Assembly (NCBI GenBank): GCA_023433505.1
Contig: JAEZCO010000048.1
Span: forward strand, 62,001-126,000
Source: Bacillota bacterium
GTDB lineage: Bacteria > Bacillota > Clostridia > Acetivibrionales > DTU013
DNA: 64,000 nucleotides
Direction of reading: 5' to 3'
In this document: piece after piece, positions 53,656-62,916 of the stretch
Layout of the letters: every line of letters starts with the position of its first letter
Position numbering within the stretch: position 1 is the stretch's first letter
Translations under genes and position numbers: made by a program
Notes under the pieces: generated by a model
Databases searched by the model: none
What the model was told of the DNA's origin: nothing
The model's input: the letters and a program-made list of their open reading frames with translations, nothing else

Positions 53656-54960
53656 ATGAATTGTGGGGATAACCGGGAATTGACATCACGGGTAGAAATT
53701 ACAGGCATGTTACAAAAGAAGGGCATTTTAAAAGCAAATATATCTGCCCCTTGGTTTAAGGAGGATGTAAGGGACGCGCTTTCGTACAAATGGTTCAGCT
53801 CGGATGAGAAAGAGGGATGCTATGAACAGGTAATCGGAGCTTATCAAGATATGCTTCCGTTGGCTGCTTCTTCGGTAGGGAAATATTACAAGTGCCAGGC
53901 TGCTGTTATCGGTTTGAATGAGGATGTTTTGCAGACAATGGAGGGTGATGCGGTAGGCCCGATTATGGATATAAATGAAAATCCAAATACCTATTGGCTT
54001 GCAAAGGGGAAATACGGTATTTCACACCATTTCCTGGCGGAATTCATAAACCGTGTAGCAACGGATCCAAGTGAGAAATGGCAAACGAATGAAACCTGGA
54101 ACGATGTAATTAACAGCTTTGATGTGGAATACTACGTGCGACAGGTAGTCAAGAGTGGAGCCGGCTTTGTGATTTTAACCCTCGGTCAAAACAGCGGATA
54201 CCTGCTCTCGCCCAATGCAACCTATGATCGGATCGCAGGTGTTAAACCAGGTGAACGGGCTTCAACAAGGGATCTTCCAGTGGAAATTGCGGATGCTTTG
54301 GCCCTTCATGGGATCAAGTTGATTTTATATTTACCGGCGAATCCGCCAAGTAAGGCTCATAAAACGGAAGGGGATTTTGGCATTAACAATGCCTTTGATT
54401 ATCCCGTTGAAATAGCGCCTTCTCAGGAAACGCAAGCGAAATGGCAGGCTGTCATTAAAGAATGGTCGGATCGTTATAAGGACAAACTGGCCGGTTGGTG
54501 GTTTGATGGGATGTGGTTTCAGGAAGCCTATAATGATTTGACTAAAAAGTATAATTGGTTCAGCCTGGTGAATGCGGCAAAATCGGGGAACCCAACACGG
54601 ATCGTTGCGTTTAACTCCGGTATTGGCAGTAATATTTTGGTGAATTCGCCTTTTGAAGATTATACCGCGGGAGAAACGAATGAAATCGGACCCCTTCCGG
54701 CAGGCAGCCAATGGGCAGATGAAGCTAACTGCGTACAGTGGTTCAATTGGACCTTTCTGGGCAAATACGTAACTGATCTGGCGGGCTGGGGAAATAACGG
54801 TTTAAATTGGGAAACCAATGAACTGATCCGTTGGGTCAAGGCGGCTACAGACCGAAAGGGCGTGATAGCTCTGGACATAAACGTCAACCGTTTCGGACGG
54901 ATGAACCAACTGCAGTTTGGGCAACTGATGGAATTAAAAAAATTTATTAAAATAAATTAA
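53656..54960 (+). CDS. GH29-like alpha-L-fucosidase
   Basis: A 434-residue protein with the GH29 barrel and the nucleophile motif WWFDGMW (D284). No signal peptide is present, so it acts in the cytoplasm on imported glycans. A ribosome binding site (GGAG at 53637-53640) is rather far from ATG 53656. It lacks the C-terminal beta-sandwich of classical fucosidases, so it is a short GH29 or a close relative. It follows the second importer, which may therefore deliver fucosylated oligosaccharides. Confidence 0.75.
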   Translation: MNCGDNRELTSRVEITGMLQKKGILKANISAPWFKEDVRDALSYKWFSSDEKEGCYEQVIGAYQDMLPLAASSVGKYYKCQAAVIGLNEDVLQTMEGDAVGPIMDINENPNTYWLAKGKYGISHHFLAEFINRVATDPSEKWQTNETWNDVINSFDVEYYVRQVVKSGAGFVILTLGQNSGYLLSPNATYDRIAGVKPGERASTRDLPVEIADALALHGIKLILYLPANPPSKAHKTEGDFGINNAFDYPVEIAPSQETQAKWQAVIKEWSDRYKDKLAGWWFDGMWFQEAYNDLTKKYNWFSLVNAAKSGNPTRIVAFNSGIGSNILVNSPFEDYTAGETNEIGPLPAGSQWADEANCVQWFNWTFLGKYVTDLAGWGNNGLNWETNELIRWVKAATDRKGVIALDINVNRFGRMNQLQFGQLMELKKFIKIN

Positions 54961-55029
54961 TGTGCCGCCCAACAGCGCAATGGCGGGAAACCCGGCAAAA
55001 AGGCTCAGGGATAACATTGTAGCTTCAGA

Positions 55030-55734
55030 TTATATCTCACTAAAGCAAAACGGAGCTCCATGGCCCGGATAAACGGTGCTTATTGAAAGTTTTCTCAGTT
55101 TATTCACGCTCAGGAATAGTTGCTTGAAATCGCCGGCATTAAAAGCATAACCCGGCTTTTCGGCGTTCACAAGCGTATCGCCCGCAATTAAATCCCCATC
55201 TTTGGTAAGAATGGCGATTGATCCGTTCGTATGTCCCGGCACATGGATTACCGTGGCGTCCAGGCCATACGCGGATAAGCTCATACCGTCTCTTAGCAGT
55301 ATATCGGGAGAAAATCTCTCAAAATCATCAAGGGTTTTTTTCGTGACCTTTGTGATAATCTCCTGATTTTTCAGAAATGCTTGCTGCAGCTCCGGAGAAT
55401 TATATTGAAAGCTTTCCATTAAATCCGGCAGGGTTGGATTCTCAACCAGCTTTCTATCTCCTTCATGCATGGCGATTTTTGCATTGAAATGATTTTTCAG
55501 GTATGCGGCATTACATGCATGGTCGTTATCTCCGTGGGTTAACACAATTAAATTAAGGTTGTTCCCGGCACACCCGGCCGCATCAAGTTCTCTTAGCAAA
55601 AGCTCGCGCCGGTCTGCGAATGGCATGTCCATAACAAGGTGTCCGCCGGTATCAAACAGGATAAACCCGTTTTTGTTTCCGGCAAGATAGCAATTTACTC
55701 CATTCAAGTCAATTCGGGCAATGGTATCGGACAT
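55030..55734 (-). CDS. MBL-fold metallo-hydrolase, variant metal motif
   Basis: A 234-residue MBL-fold protein with FDTGGHLV and STPGH-like VHVPGHTNGS motifs, and a metal motif T66-H67-G-D69-N-D71-H72. Aspartate replaces the second His of the usual HxHxDH, as in some Firmicute paralogues. A glyoxalase II-like or other thioester hydrolase role is possible. AAGGAGGAG lies in the end of the upstream PadR gene, and ATG 55734 overlaps its stop by one base. Confidence 0.85.
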   Translation of the reverse strand: MSDTIARIDLNGVNCYLAGNKNGFILFDTGGHLVMDMPFADRRELLLRELDAAGCAGNNLNLIVLTHGDNDHACNAAYLKNHFNAKIAMHEGDRKLVENPTLPDLMESFQYNSPELQQAFLKNQEIITKVTKKTLDDFERFSPDILLRDGMSLSAYGLDATVIHVPGHTNGSIAILTKDGDLIAGDTLVNAEKPGYAFNAGDFKQLFLSVNKLRKLSISTVYPGHGAPFCFSEI

Positions 55735-56282
55735 CACGTCTCCTCCTTTTCGATAAGTCCTGAAAGTGGCTTTCCTTCCCTGATATGACGGCACCAACGG
55801 ATGCTTTCCCGGGTGATGCATATGCCATAGTAGAGGGTAGATAATTTGAAATAACAGCAATTCTTATTTTCCGTCTTGTCAAAATTCTTTTTAAGCTCTT
55901 GCAGCTTATGCAGATAATTCCTATTGTTGATTTCATGTTCCAGCAATTGCCGGTCACGTATATCCGAAGGTAGCTTATCAAAGAAATATACCTTCGCCAG
56001 GTGTGTGCTTGACCCATCCAGTACATTCATTGGCGATGTAAGCCATTGATTAAATAACTGTTTTCCTTCTTCCGTAATCTGATAATATTTTTTTTGTCTG
56101 CTTCCTTGGGCCTTATCATACATAATCAGATAACCCTGCTCCGTCAATTTTTTCAGCATGGGATAGATGCTCCCGAAACTGGCTTTATAAAATGTGCCTA
56201 TTCCGTTTTCTATATATTTCTTAATGTCATATCCCGTTAAAGCCTCGCCGGAAACCATACCCAGGATGAAGTATTCTAGCAT
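55734..56282 (-). CDS. PadR family transcriptional regulator
   Basis: A 182-residue PadR regulator with winged HTH (about 1-85; LGMVSGEALTGYDIKKYIEN, SIYPMLKKLTEQGYL) and a C-terminal helical dimerisation part. The start was set at ATG 56282 because GAGG lies 8 bp upstream; the longer frame has no ribosome binding site. It probably represses itself and the overlapping MBL gene. A palindromic CGATATATCG (56298-56307) in front of it is a possible operator. Confidence 0.85.
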   Translation of the reverse strand: MLEYFILGMVSGEALTGYDIKKYIENGIGTFYKASFGSIYPMLKKLTEQGYLIMYDKAQGSRQKKYYQITEEGKQLFNQWLTSPMNVLDGSSTHLAKVYFFDKLPSDIRDRQLLEHEINNRNYLHKLQELKKNFDKTENKNCCYFKLSTLYYGICITRESIRWCRHIREGKPLSGLIEKEET

Positions 56283-56297
56283 ATAATTATCCTCTTT

Positions 56298-56320
56298 CGA
56301 TATATCGTACAGATATATTA
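56298..56320. promoter_or_regulatory. candidate PadR operator
   Basis: CGATATATCG (56298-56307) followed by AGATATATTA: two ATAT-rich half sites, as PadR regulators favour. Evidence is only the sequence and its place upstream of the regulator. Confidence 0.35.
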
Positions 56321-56527
56321 TACAAGGATCAATCATTTTTGTAAAGGGTTATTTTACTACCTGCCGCGGTACGGCACATCGATGATGACGGTTCAGCTGC
56401 GGGTGTTGAGAATATTGACAGTGAAACCTTGAGAGTTGAATCCGTGGTGCGGTTCCAGCTATAAAGATATAACTCTATGGCCAAAGCCTGCGGAGGATTT
56501 TTAAGTACCGTTTGATAAAATTCTCTA

Positions 56528-56557
56528 TTGACTTCTGGTCAAAGAATTCACTATAAT
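56528..56557 (+). promoter_or_regulatory. promoter of the TetR gene
   Basis: TTGACT (56528-56533), 18 bp, TATAAT (56552-56557). The TetR-type operator begins 10 bp downstream. The gap between PadR and TetR (56283-56601) shows nothing else certain. Confidence 0.7.
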
Positions 56558-56567
56558 ATAAATAATA

Positions 56568-56581
56568 AATAAATGTTCATT
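56568..56581. promoter_or_regulatory. TetR-type operator 1
   Basis: AATAAATGTTCATT, a near palindrome at the predicted transcription start of the TetR gene. It is related to operator 2 at 57205-57218. Confidence 0.55.
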
Positions 56582-56601
56582 CATAAAATGGAGGTGACAC
56601 T

Positions 56602-57186
56602 TTGGCAAGGATTGCCGAGCCAGAGAAGATAGAGAATATAAAGTACGCTGTTATGGAAGCGCTGGTGGAACACGGGTATTCAGGGATGTCCATTGCTACT
56701 ATCAGTCAAAGGGCAGGAGTATCCCCGGGATATCTTTACCGGTTTTATGAAAGCAAGGAGGAACTGGTGGAGGAGCTTGTCGGTAAGGAAATGGAGCGGA
56801 TAGTGAACGACTTCATTTTCGACATAGATTCCTCCAGCACCTTGCACGAGGCTGCTTACAAGACTGTAAAGAGGCTTTTTCAGAAGGCTAATGAGAATCC
56901 CATGGCCGCAAGATTTGCTTCATCTGTGGTGATGGATGTCAAGATTCCTGCCTGGGAAAAAGCAGATAATTTTAAAATGATTTTTGACCTGGCAGACAAA
57001 TGCATAAAGCTTGGACATAGTACCGGCGAACTCCATTCAAAAATAGCGCCGGTGGAGGTCCTGATCGTTTCCTTTACCATTCCCTTCCGGTATCTGTCCT
57101 TCATGCTGGAAATGGATAAAAACAAACAGTTTACCGAGGAAGAAATCAAAAGGATTACGGAAATTTGCATTAATGCGTTGAAATAA
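56602..57186 (+). CDS. TetR family transcriptional regulator
   Basis: A 194-residue TetR repressor with an N-terminal HTH (about 10-55; YSGMSIATISQRAGVSPGYLYRFYESKEEL) and a helical ligand-binding domain. It starts with TTG at 56602 preceded by GGAGGTGACACT, a strong site. It probably represses itself and the MMPL exporter 71 bp downstream, since a matching palindrome lies in front of each gene. Confidence 0.9.
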   Translation: MARIAEPEKIENIKYAVMEALVEHGYSGMSIATISQRAGVSPGYLYRFYESKEELVEELVGKEMERIVNDFIFDIDSSSTLHEAAYKTVKRLFQKANENPMAARFASSVVMDVKIPAWEKADNFKMIFDLADKCIKLGHSTGELHSKIAPVEVLIVSFTIPFRYLSFMLEMDKNKQFTEEEIKRITEICINALK

Positions 57187-57204
57187 TTTTTTTATCATTT
57201 AATG

Positions 57205-57218
57205 AATAAACGTTTATT
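57205..57218. promoter_or_regulatory. TetR-type operator 2
   Basis: AATAAACGTTTATT, a perfect 14-bp palindrome between the TetR and MMPL genes. Confidence 0.6.
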
Positions 57219-57256
57219 TATTATAATAAGTTGATACGTGAAAGGGATGGTTCAGA

Positions 57257-60200
57257 ATGAACAAGCAAATACATAGAAGTTGGATATCCATTGTTTTGTG
57301 GGGGCTGATTCTTACGGTAGTATTAGTTGCAATGCCGGATATGGGGACGCTGGTCAGGGAAAAGGGCCAGGCGGAAATTGATGCGAAATATTCCTATTCC
57401 GTCGCGCAGAATATTTTGAAGCAATTCAATGATGTGGATGATCAAGACCATATGCTGGATATCATCATGGTGTACTATAACAAAGACGGGCTGACCCGGG
57501 AAAATCTTGACGCCATTAAAGAAAAGGCAGCCAAGCTTGAAAGCAGCAAGGACAAATATGGGGTTAAAAAGGTTTTAAACGCATTTACCAACAAGGACCT
57601 TGAGGACCAGGTCATTTCGGAAGACGGGACAACACTGCTGCTGCCCGTTAGCCTGCAGAGACAGGACAGGACGGTTGAAGCCATCAGGGAGGCAATGACC
57701 TCGCTTCTTGAGGTGGATGGCGTGGAATGCTATTCCACAGGTTCTGATTTTATCATAGAGGATTTTGTAAAAACGGTTGAGGCCGGAGTAAAAAAGACAG
57801 AGCTAATTACAGTCATACTGATCATCCTCATACTGATCCTGGTATTCCGCTCACCGGCGGCTCCTTTTGTAACCCTGGCAACGGTGGCGCTGACATACCT
57901 GGTTTCCCTGGGGATTGTGCTGCAAATGGTGGAACGGTGGAATTTTACCATCTCCAATTTCACCAACATCTTTCTCATTATTGTTCTTTTTGGAATAGGG
58001 ACGGACTATACCATGCTGCTTTTAATGAGGTTCAAGGAGGAGCTTCATAAAGGGACGGACAAAGATGCGGCAATTGTGAAAACCTACAAGACCGCGGGAA
58101 AAACGGTCATTCTCAGCTCATTGACCATACTCATCGGATTTTCATGCCTTGCGCTTTCGCAGTTCAAGATATACCGGTCTGCATCGGCAGTGGCCGTGGG
58201 AGTTGCCGTCCTCATCGTCATGGTTTTTACATTCCTGCCTGCCATGATGAAGCTTTTTGGAAAGTACATTTTCTGGTCGCCCTTGAAATCTTCGGGCCAT
58301 GCCGACAGCAAGTCCTGGGAAAAGATAGCCTCCGTGTCTACAAAACGTCCCTACTTTGCTATCCTCTTCGTACTGGCCGTATGCAGCATAATTTACTTCC
58401 ATATATCCAGCCTCTCCTATGACAATTTAAAGGAAGTCGGCAGCGACTATCCGTCAGTCAGGGGCTTCAACGCCGTCACTGAGAAATTTAGTGTGGGAAA
58501 AGCGCTTCCGCTGACCATAGCAATAAAGAGCGGTGAAAGGCTGGATAATCAGTATGCATTATCCGAACTGGACGGTATAACCGAAGCGGTTAAAGCCGTC
58601 AAGGGAGTTGGCGAAGTATACAGTGTTACGCAGCCAAAAGGAAAAAGGATAGAGAAAATGTATATCAATGATCAGACTGCGGTTGTCAGGGACGGGTTGA
58701 AAGAGGCTGCGGACGGGGCAGATAAAATCAATGGCGGCTTTGCGGATGCAATCCGTCAGATTGAAGCAAAAAGTGTGGATACCACAGCACTGGATGAGCT
58801 GCAGAAAGGTGCCAAGGATTTAACCTCCGGCATCCATCTGGTAAACCAGTCGGTTAATAAGCTGAAAAATGGGCTAATCAACGGAGCTCAGGCTTCAAAG
58901 GAGCTGGAGGCCGGTATTGTAAGCATTGACAGCTCAATGGAAAAGCTTGGGGGCTCCATGGACCAGCTGCAGGATGCCTACACGGCAATCGGGCAGGGAT
59001 ATCAACAGGTCCAGACAGGTCTGGGGCAGCTCCTTGAGCAGACAAGGGCTTTTCAGACAGCTTTTGGCGGGGTTGTAACCATGCAAAGCCAGTTGGAGGT
59101 CCAATATCCTGAACTGGCCAAAGACAAGACTTTTGTGACGATGAAGCAAACCTGTCTGCAACTTGGGGCAAAGCTGCAGGAAATGATGGAGGGAATCACG
59201 AAGCTGAATGCTGCTTTAACTACTGCCAACAGTTCCATGGAAAAGACAAATCAAGGTCTGGCGCAGGCTCAAGGCGGTATTGCCCAAATGAAAGGTGGAA
59301 CAGCCAGTTTGAAGGCGGGGGGCTCCACCATGAGCACATCCCTTGCACAGGCTGCGGCAGGACAGGGGAAGGCATCCGAGGCCCTGGGAAGGCTGGAGGA
59401 AGGATCGGAAAAGCTTGCTGACGGTCAGAATCAGCTGATTGAGGGCGTTAATAGCCTGTCCCGGGAGTCGGATAAGCTCACGGAGGGTCTTGCGGATGCA
59501 CGGGAAGGCTTGACGGCGATATCTGAAGGCTTAAAGGATGCCAACGGCTATGTGGAGAAGCTGGGAGAATCCAAAACGGCGGAAACCTTCTTTATCCCTC
59601 AGGATGAGATCGACAGTGGTGACTTCACAAAGTCCATGGACATGTATATGACAGAAGACAGGACGATTACAAAGATCAATGTCATATTGAATATCGATCC
59701 TTATTCAAAAGAGGCCATGGATGTAGCGCAGGACATCTATGATACTGTTCTTCCACGGATCGAGGCTTCTACGCTAAAAGACGCGCAGTGGGGGATTTCA
59801 GGAGTGTCCCAGATGAACAACGATCTTAAGACAATGTCGGAAAAGGATTTCAACCTTTCCAGCATCATCATGCTCATTGGTATATCGATTGTCCTGTTCG
59901 TTGTTACAAGGGATTTTTGGATGTCCATCTTTATCATGCTTTCACTGGTTGCGTCCTATTATATTGCCATTACGGTTTCCGGGCTTGTCTTCAGCCATGT
60001 TTTGCATAAGGGAAGCCTGGCATGGAATGTGCCTTTCTTCTCCTTTATCATGATCATAGCCCTTGGTGTTGATTATAGCATTTTCCTCGTTATGAGGCAC
60101 AGGGAGAATCATCATTTGTCCTTAACGGAGTCCATCGTAGCGGCGGCCAGAAGTGTTGGCGGTGTTATTTTCTCTGCGGCTATTATTTTGTCCGGTACCT

Positions 60201-60364
60201 TTGCCGCCATGTACCCATCCGGCGTATTGACTCTGATGCAGCTTTCCGTTACAGTTATATTCGGCATACTGCTGCTGGTTCTGGTATTTATGCCGGTGTT
60301 CATTCCAGCCATGATATCCGTTAAGGCAAAAATTATCAGGCGGTTCGGTGCAGTTGAAGACTAG
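57257..60364 (+). CDS. MMPL/RND family transporter
   Basis: A 1035-residue RND-superfamily protein with about 12 TM helices in two halves. Each half carries the characteristic motif: FGIGTDYTMLLLMRFKEEL and ALGVDYSIFLVMRHRENH. Between them lies an unusually long extracellular region (about residues 400-870) rich in Gln, Ser, Ala and Gly. Its heptad-like repeats (GLAQAQGGIAQMKGGTASL, EGSEKLADGQNQLIEGVNSL) probably form a coiled coil, which is common in Firmicute MMPL proteins. It exports lipids or amphiphilic compounds. AAAGGGATGG precedes ATG 57257. Confidence 0.9.
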   Translation: MNKQIHRSWISIVLWGLILTVVLVAMPDMGTLVREKGQAEIDAKYSYSVAQNILKQFNDVDDQDHMLDIIMVYYNKDGLTRENLDAIKEKAAKLESSKDKYGVKKVLNAFTNKDLEDQVISEDGTTLLLPVSLQRQDRTVEAIREAMTSLLEVDGVECYSTGSDFIIEDFVKTVEAGVKKTELITVILIILILILVFRSPAAPFVTLATVALTYLVSLGIVLQMVERWNFTISNFTNIFLIIVLFGIGTDYTMLLLMRFKEELHKGTDKDAAIVKTYKTAGKTVILSSLTILIGFSCLALSQFKIYRSASAVAVGVAVLIVMVFTFLPAMMKLFGKYIFWSPLKSSGHADSKSWEKIASVSTKRPYFAILFVLAVCSIIYFHISSLSYDNLKEVGSDYPSVRGFNAVTEKFSVGKALPLTIAIKSGERLDNQYALSELDGITEAVKAVKGVGEVYSVTQPKGKRIEKMYINDQTAVVRDGLKEAADGADKINGGFADAIRQIEAKSVDTTALDELQKGAKDLTSGIHLVNQSVNKLKNGLINGAQASKELEAGIVSIDSSMEKLGGSMDQLQDAYTAIGQGYQQVQTGLGQLLEQTRAFQTAFGGVVTMQSQLEVQYPELAKDKTFVTMKQTCLQLGAKLQEMMEGITKLNAALTTANSSMEKTNQGLAQAQGGIAQMKGGTASLKAGGSTMSTSLAQAAAGQGKASEALGRLEEGSEKLADGQNQLIEGVNSLSRESDKLTEGLADAREGLTAISEGLKDANGYVEKLGESKTAETFFIPQDEIDSGDFTKSMDMYMTEDRTITKINVILNIDPYSKEAMDVAQDIYDTVLPRIEASTLKDAQWGISGVSQMNNDLKTMSEKDFNLSSIIMLIGISIVLFVVTRDFWMSIFIMLSLVASYYIAITVSGLVFSHVLHKGSLAWNVPFFSFIMIIALGVDYSIFLVMRHRENHHLSLTESIVAAARSVGGVIFSAAIILSGTFAAMYPSGVLTLMQLSVTVIFGILLLVLVFMPVFIPAMISVKAKIIRRFGAVED

Positions 60365-60459
60365 GCATGGCTTGAGAGTGATCAGTAATTCCAAATTATA
60401 AGAAATATGATGAGCATCCTTTAGTACCGGGTGCGATTGCAGACAGGAGGCAGAGAGGG

Positions 60460-60720
60460 TCATTTCAACGGTGATCCCCTCTCCTTTTTTTCCAATATGC
60501 CATGGATGATAGAATTTTCAACAAGGGGCTGCAAAATCAGCTTGAGAGTTTTCCTGTCCAGGATATCCCCAATAAATCTTCCGCTTCCGACGTCTATCGT
60601 GGGAAGTTCATCCCCACAGGAATGGGAGGATTCCCTGTTAATTATCGTGGCGGCTAAATATAGTAAATTGCCGTATACGGGCAAGAATTCGGGCAGGCTG
60701 ACGATGACTTTCTGAACAGG
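60460..60720 (-). pseudogene. remnant of a YesM-type histidine kinase
   Basis: The minus strand encodes a kinase end without its front: GDILDRKTLKLILQPLVENSIIHGILEKK carries the N-box (ILQPLVENSIIHG) of a YesM-type kinase. It ends after about 40 residues with no G-box, and upstream it loses all similarity to the family. It is too short for a functional kinase. It fills part of the 465-bp gap between the MMPL gene and the PH-domain genes. Confidence 0.6.
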
Positions 60721-60830
60721 AATGGGAGGAGTACGGAAAAGAGTGCGGAACTACATAGTTTTCTCCGGGCGAGGGAGACTAACTGAAAGGATTATATAGA
60801 AAGAAGGATTCAGCACAAAAGAGGCTTGAA

Positions 60831-61337
60831 ATGAACTATGAACATCTCGACAGAAAGATTGTAACCTCCTGGCGAATTGCAAGGCTTATCCGCTTTGCAG
60901 TCACTGTTGCTGTTTTGGGATTGCCAACGCTTATATTATCCCGGCAGGAGTATTTCGCGCCCATCGGGTCATATGTCTATCCGGTTGAAGGCCTTATTTT
61001 CATCTATCTGATGGCGGCGCCCTTTCTTTATCCGGCCATTGAGTACCGGCAATGGGGATATATGATATCAAAGGACAGGGTTGAAATAAGGCATGGGATA
61101 TTTTTTGTGGAAACCACAATCATTCCTGTTGTCAGAATCCAGCACATAACCGTTTCGCAAGGACCGATCCTTCGAAAGCTGAGCCTGTCCAACGTGATTA
61201 TTCATACCGCAAGCGGTGCATTTACGATTGAAGGACTTTCGAATGAAAATGCAAGGGCCATCGCAGAGGCGCTCAAAGCAAAGCTGGACACAAGACTGGA
61301 AGCACAGGATAAGGTAGGGGACGGTTATGGAATTTAA
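60831..61337 (+). CDS. PH-domain membrane protein (YdbS-like, bPH2)
   Basis: A 168-residue protein with two TM helices (about 22-42, 52-70) and a bacterial PH domain (about 75-160; VEIRHGIFFVETTIIPVVRIQHI). It resembles B. subtilis YdbS. It overlaps the next gene by 11 bp and so is translationally coupled to a larger PH-domain protein, as in ydbST. These proteins are membrane-associated with poorly known roles. Confidence 0.85.
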   Translation: MNYEHLDRKIVTSWRIARLIRFAVTVAVLGLPTLILSRQEYFAPIGSYVYPVEGLIFIYLMAAPFLYPAIEYRQWGYMISKDRVEIRHGIFFVETTIIPVVRIQHITVSQGPILRKLSLSNVIIHTASGAFTIEGLSNENARAIAEALKAKLDTRLEAQDKVGDGYGI

Positions 61338-62766
61338 ACACGAACGGGGAAATATTCTTATTTTGTTTGATAAAATAACGCAGATCCCGCTGCTGATAGC
61401 CGCAGTTCTATTGAGCCTGCTGAAGGCAAAGGATTTCGAGCTGCAAGTATTACTTCCAATTTTATTTTTAGCTTTAAGCCCTTTAGTGGGAATTGCACGA
61501 TATGTTTCAACCTACTACACAATAGAGAAGGAGCTGCTCATCGTTGAAACCGGTATATTCAACAAGAAGCGGCTGGAGATACCGTTAAGCAAGATAACAA
61601 CCGTTGACTTATCCCAGAACATTCTTTATCAGCTTTTTAAAACCTATAAAATCAAAGCAGATAATGGAAGCCAGGCCGGCGGTACAGCAGAAAAGGCGGA
61701 AATCGTGCTTGCGCTAAAAGCGGATAAAGCTTTTGAATTTAAACGGGTCCTTACCCAGGATACCGCTCCTCAAATAAGTCAAGAGGAAAATGCTGATGAG
61801 ACCACTGCTTTATCGGCATCCTTCCAGGATTTTATTATACTTGGGCTTTTGCAGTCAAAGATTGCGTATTTTTTCGCCGGCGGGTCCATTGCGCTTCCTG
61901 TGATTAGCGCAATAGCGGTACTTGCCACCGGTTCAAAGGACCTGGACGCATTATTGGATAAAGTATTTGAACAAATTCCTTCCGCAACAGCGATTTTTGC
62001 CGTTGCCGCTTTCTTTTACTTTATTGCGCTGGGCATATCCATCATCAGAGCTTTGTTTACTTATTATCACTTTAGGATATCCGCCGATGCGGATGCAGTA
62101 AAGGTTGAATATGGCTTGCTTAACAAAAAGAAATTTACATTACAGAAAAGAAAGATCAGCGGTATCTTATTAAAACAAAATCTTCTTATGCGCGCCTTTA
62201 AATGCTATACCGTTGAAGTATCCGTGATGGGATATGGCCATGAGTCCGGCGAGGAAGCCCATGAGCAGGCGATTTTATATCCCATTGCTTCAATGGAAAA
62301 AATCAAAAGAATTGTCAGAGAGCTTTTGCCAGAATTTGATTGGGAACATCCTGTGCACGGCCCGGATAGAAAAGCGAAAAGGTATTTCTTTTATCGACCC
62401 GGATTTATCTTGGCCACACTGGTTTTTATATCCGTTCTCTTCACAAAGGAACTGATTCTGATAGTACCTGCAGGGGGGATATTGGCTATAGCTGCAATCG
62501 GTGTTATTCTGCAATATCGTAGTGCAGGCATCTTTTGTGGCAAGAATAACATTGTCTTATCCTTTGGCGGCTACCGTAAAACGATTGCAGTCGTAAAAAC
62601 CGCCCGCATTGAGAGTATTACAGCCAAGGGCAGTATATTTAAAAGAAAAAAAGGCATTGTCTCCATTGAGCTTGGATTTATAGCCCCTTTGGGCACAGCC
62701 AATATAGCTGCGCCGAATTTGCCGGCAGAGCAGTATAAGCTGCTCGAAAATGTGATCCGGTACTAA
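61327..62766 (+). CDS. multi-bPH2-domain membrane protein (YdbT-like)
   Basis: A 479-residue protein with several TM helices (about 18-36, 42-60, 180-205, 215-240, 362-400) and three bPH2-type segments, the first around KKRLEIPLSKITTVDLSQNIL. It starts inside the end of the previous gene. The pair forms a ydbST-like unit. Function is unknown; a response to membrane-active compounds has been discussed for the B. subtilis pair. No terminator is evident in the 150 bp after it. Confidence 0.85.
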   Translation: MEFKHERGNILILFDKITQIPLLIAAVLLSLLKAKDFELQVLLPILFLALSPLVGIARYVSTYYTIEKELLIVETGIFNKKRLEIPLSKITTVDLSQNILYQLFKTYKIKADNGSQAGGTAEKAEIVLALKADKAFEFKRVLTQDTAPQISQEENADETTALSASFQDFIILGLLQSKIAYFFAGGSIALPVISAIAVLATGSKDLDALLDKVFEQIPSATAIFAVAAFFYFIALGISIIRALFTYYHFRISADADAVKVEYGLLNKKKFTLQKRKISGILLKQNLLMRAFKCYTVEVSVMGYGHESGEEAHEQAILYPIASMEKIKRIVRELLPEFDWEHPVHGPDRKAKRYFFYRPGFILATLVFISVLFTKELILIVPAGGILAIAAIGVILQYRSAGIFCGKNNIVLSFGGYRKTIAVVKTARIESITAKGSIFKRKKGIVSIELGFIAPLGTANIAAPNLPAEQYKLLENVIRY

Positions 62767-62916
62767 AGCATTTCGTCCCTTCATCACACAGTCTTATTTG
62801 GATACTTAGAAATACTTGTACGAGGTGTCAAACTCTGATTTTCTGTCAACAAACATCTTGTAATTCTCCAATTACTAATTGCATAATTAGCACAATGCAA
62901 GATTGGTAAAACAGTG

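Noticed and set aside
56375..56464. Short open stretch before the TetR gene that reads like a protein C-terminus
   Set aside because: Too short, no start, no recognisable family; it may be a remnant but cannot be supported.
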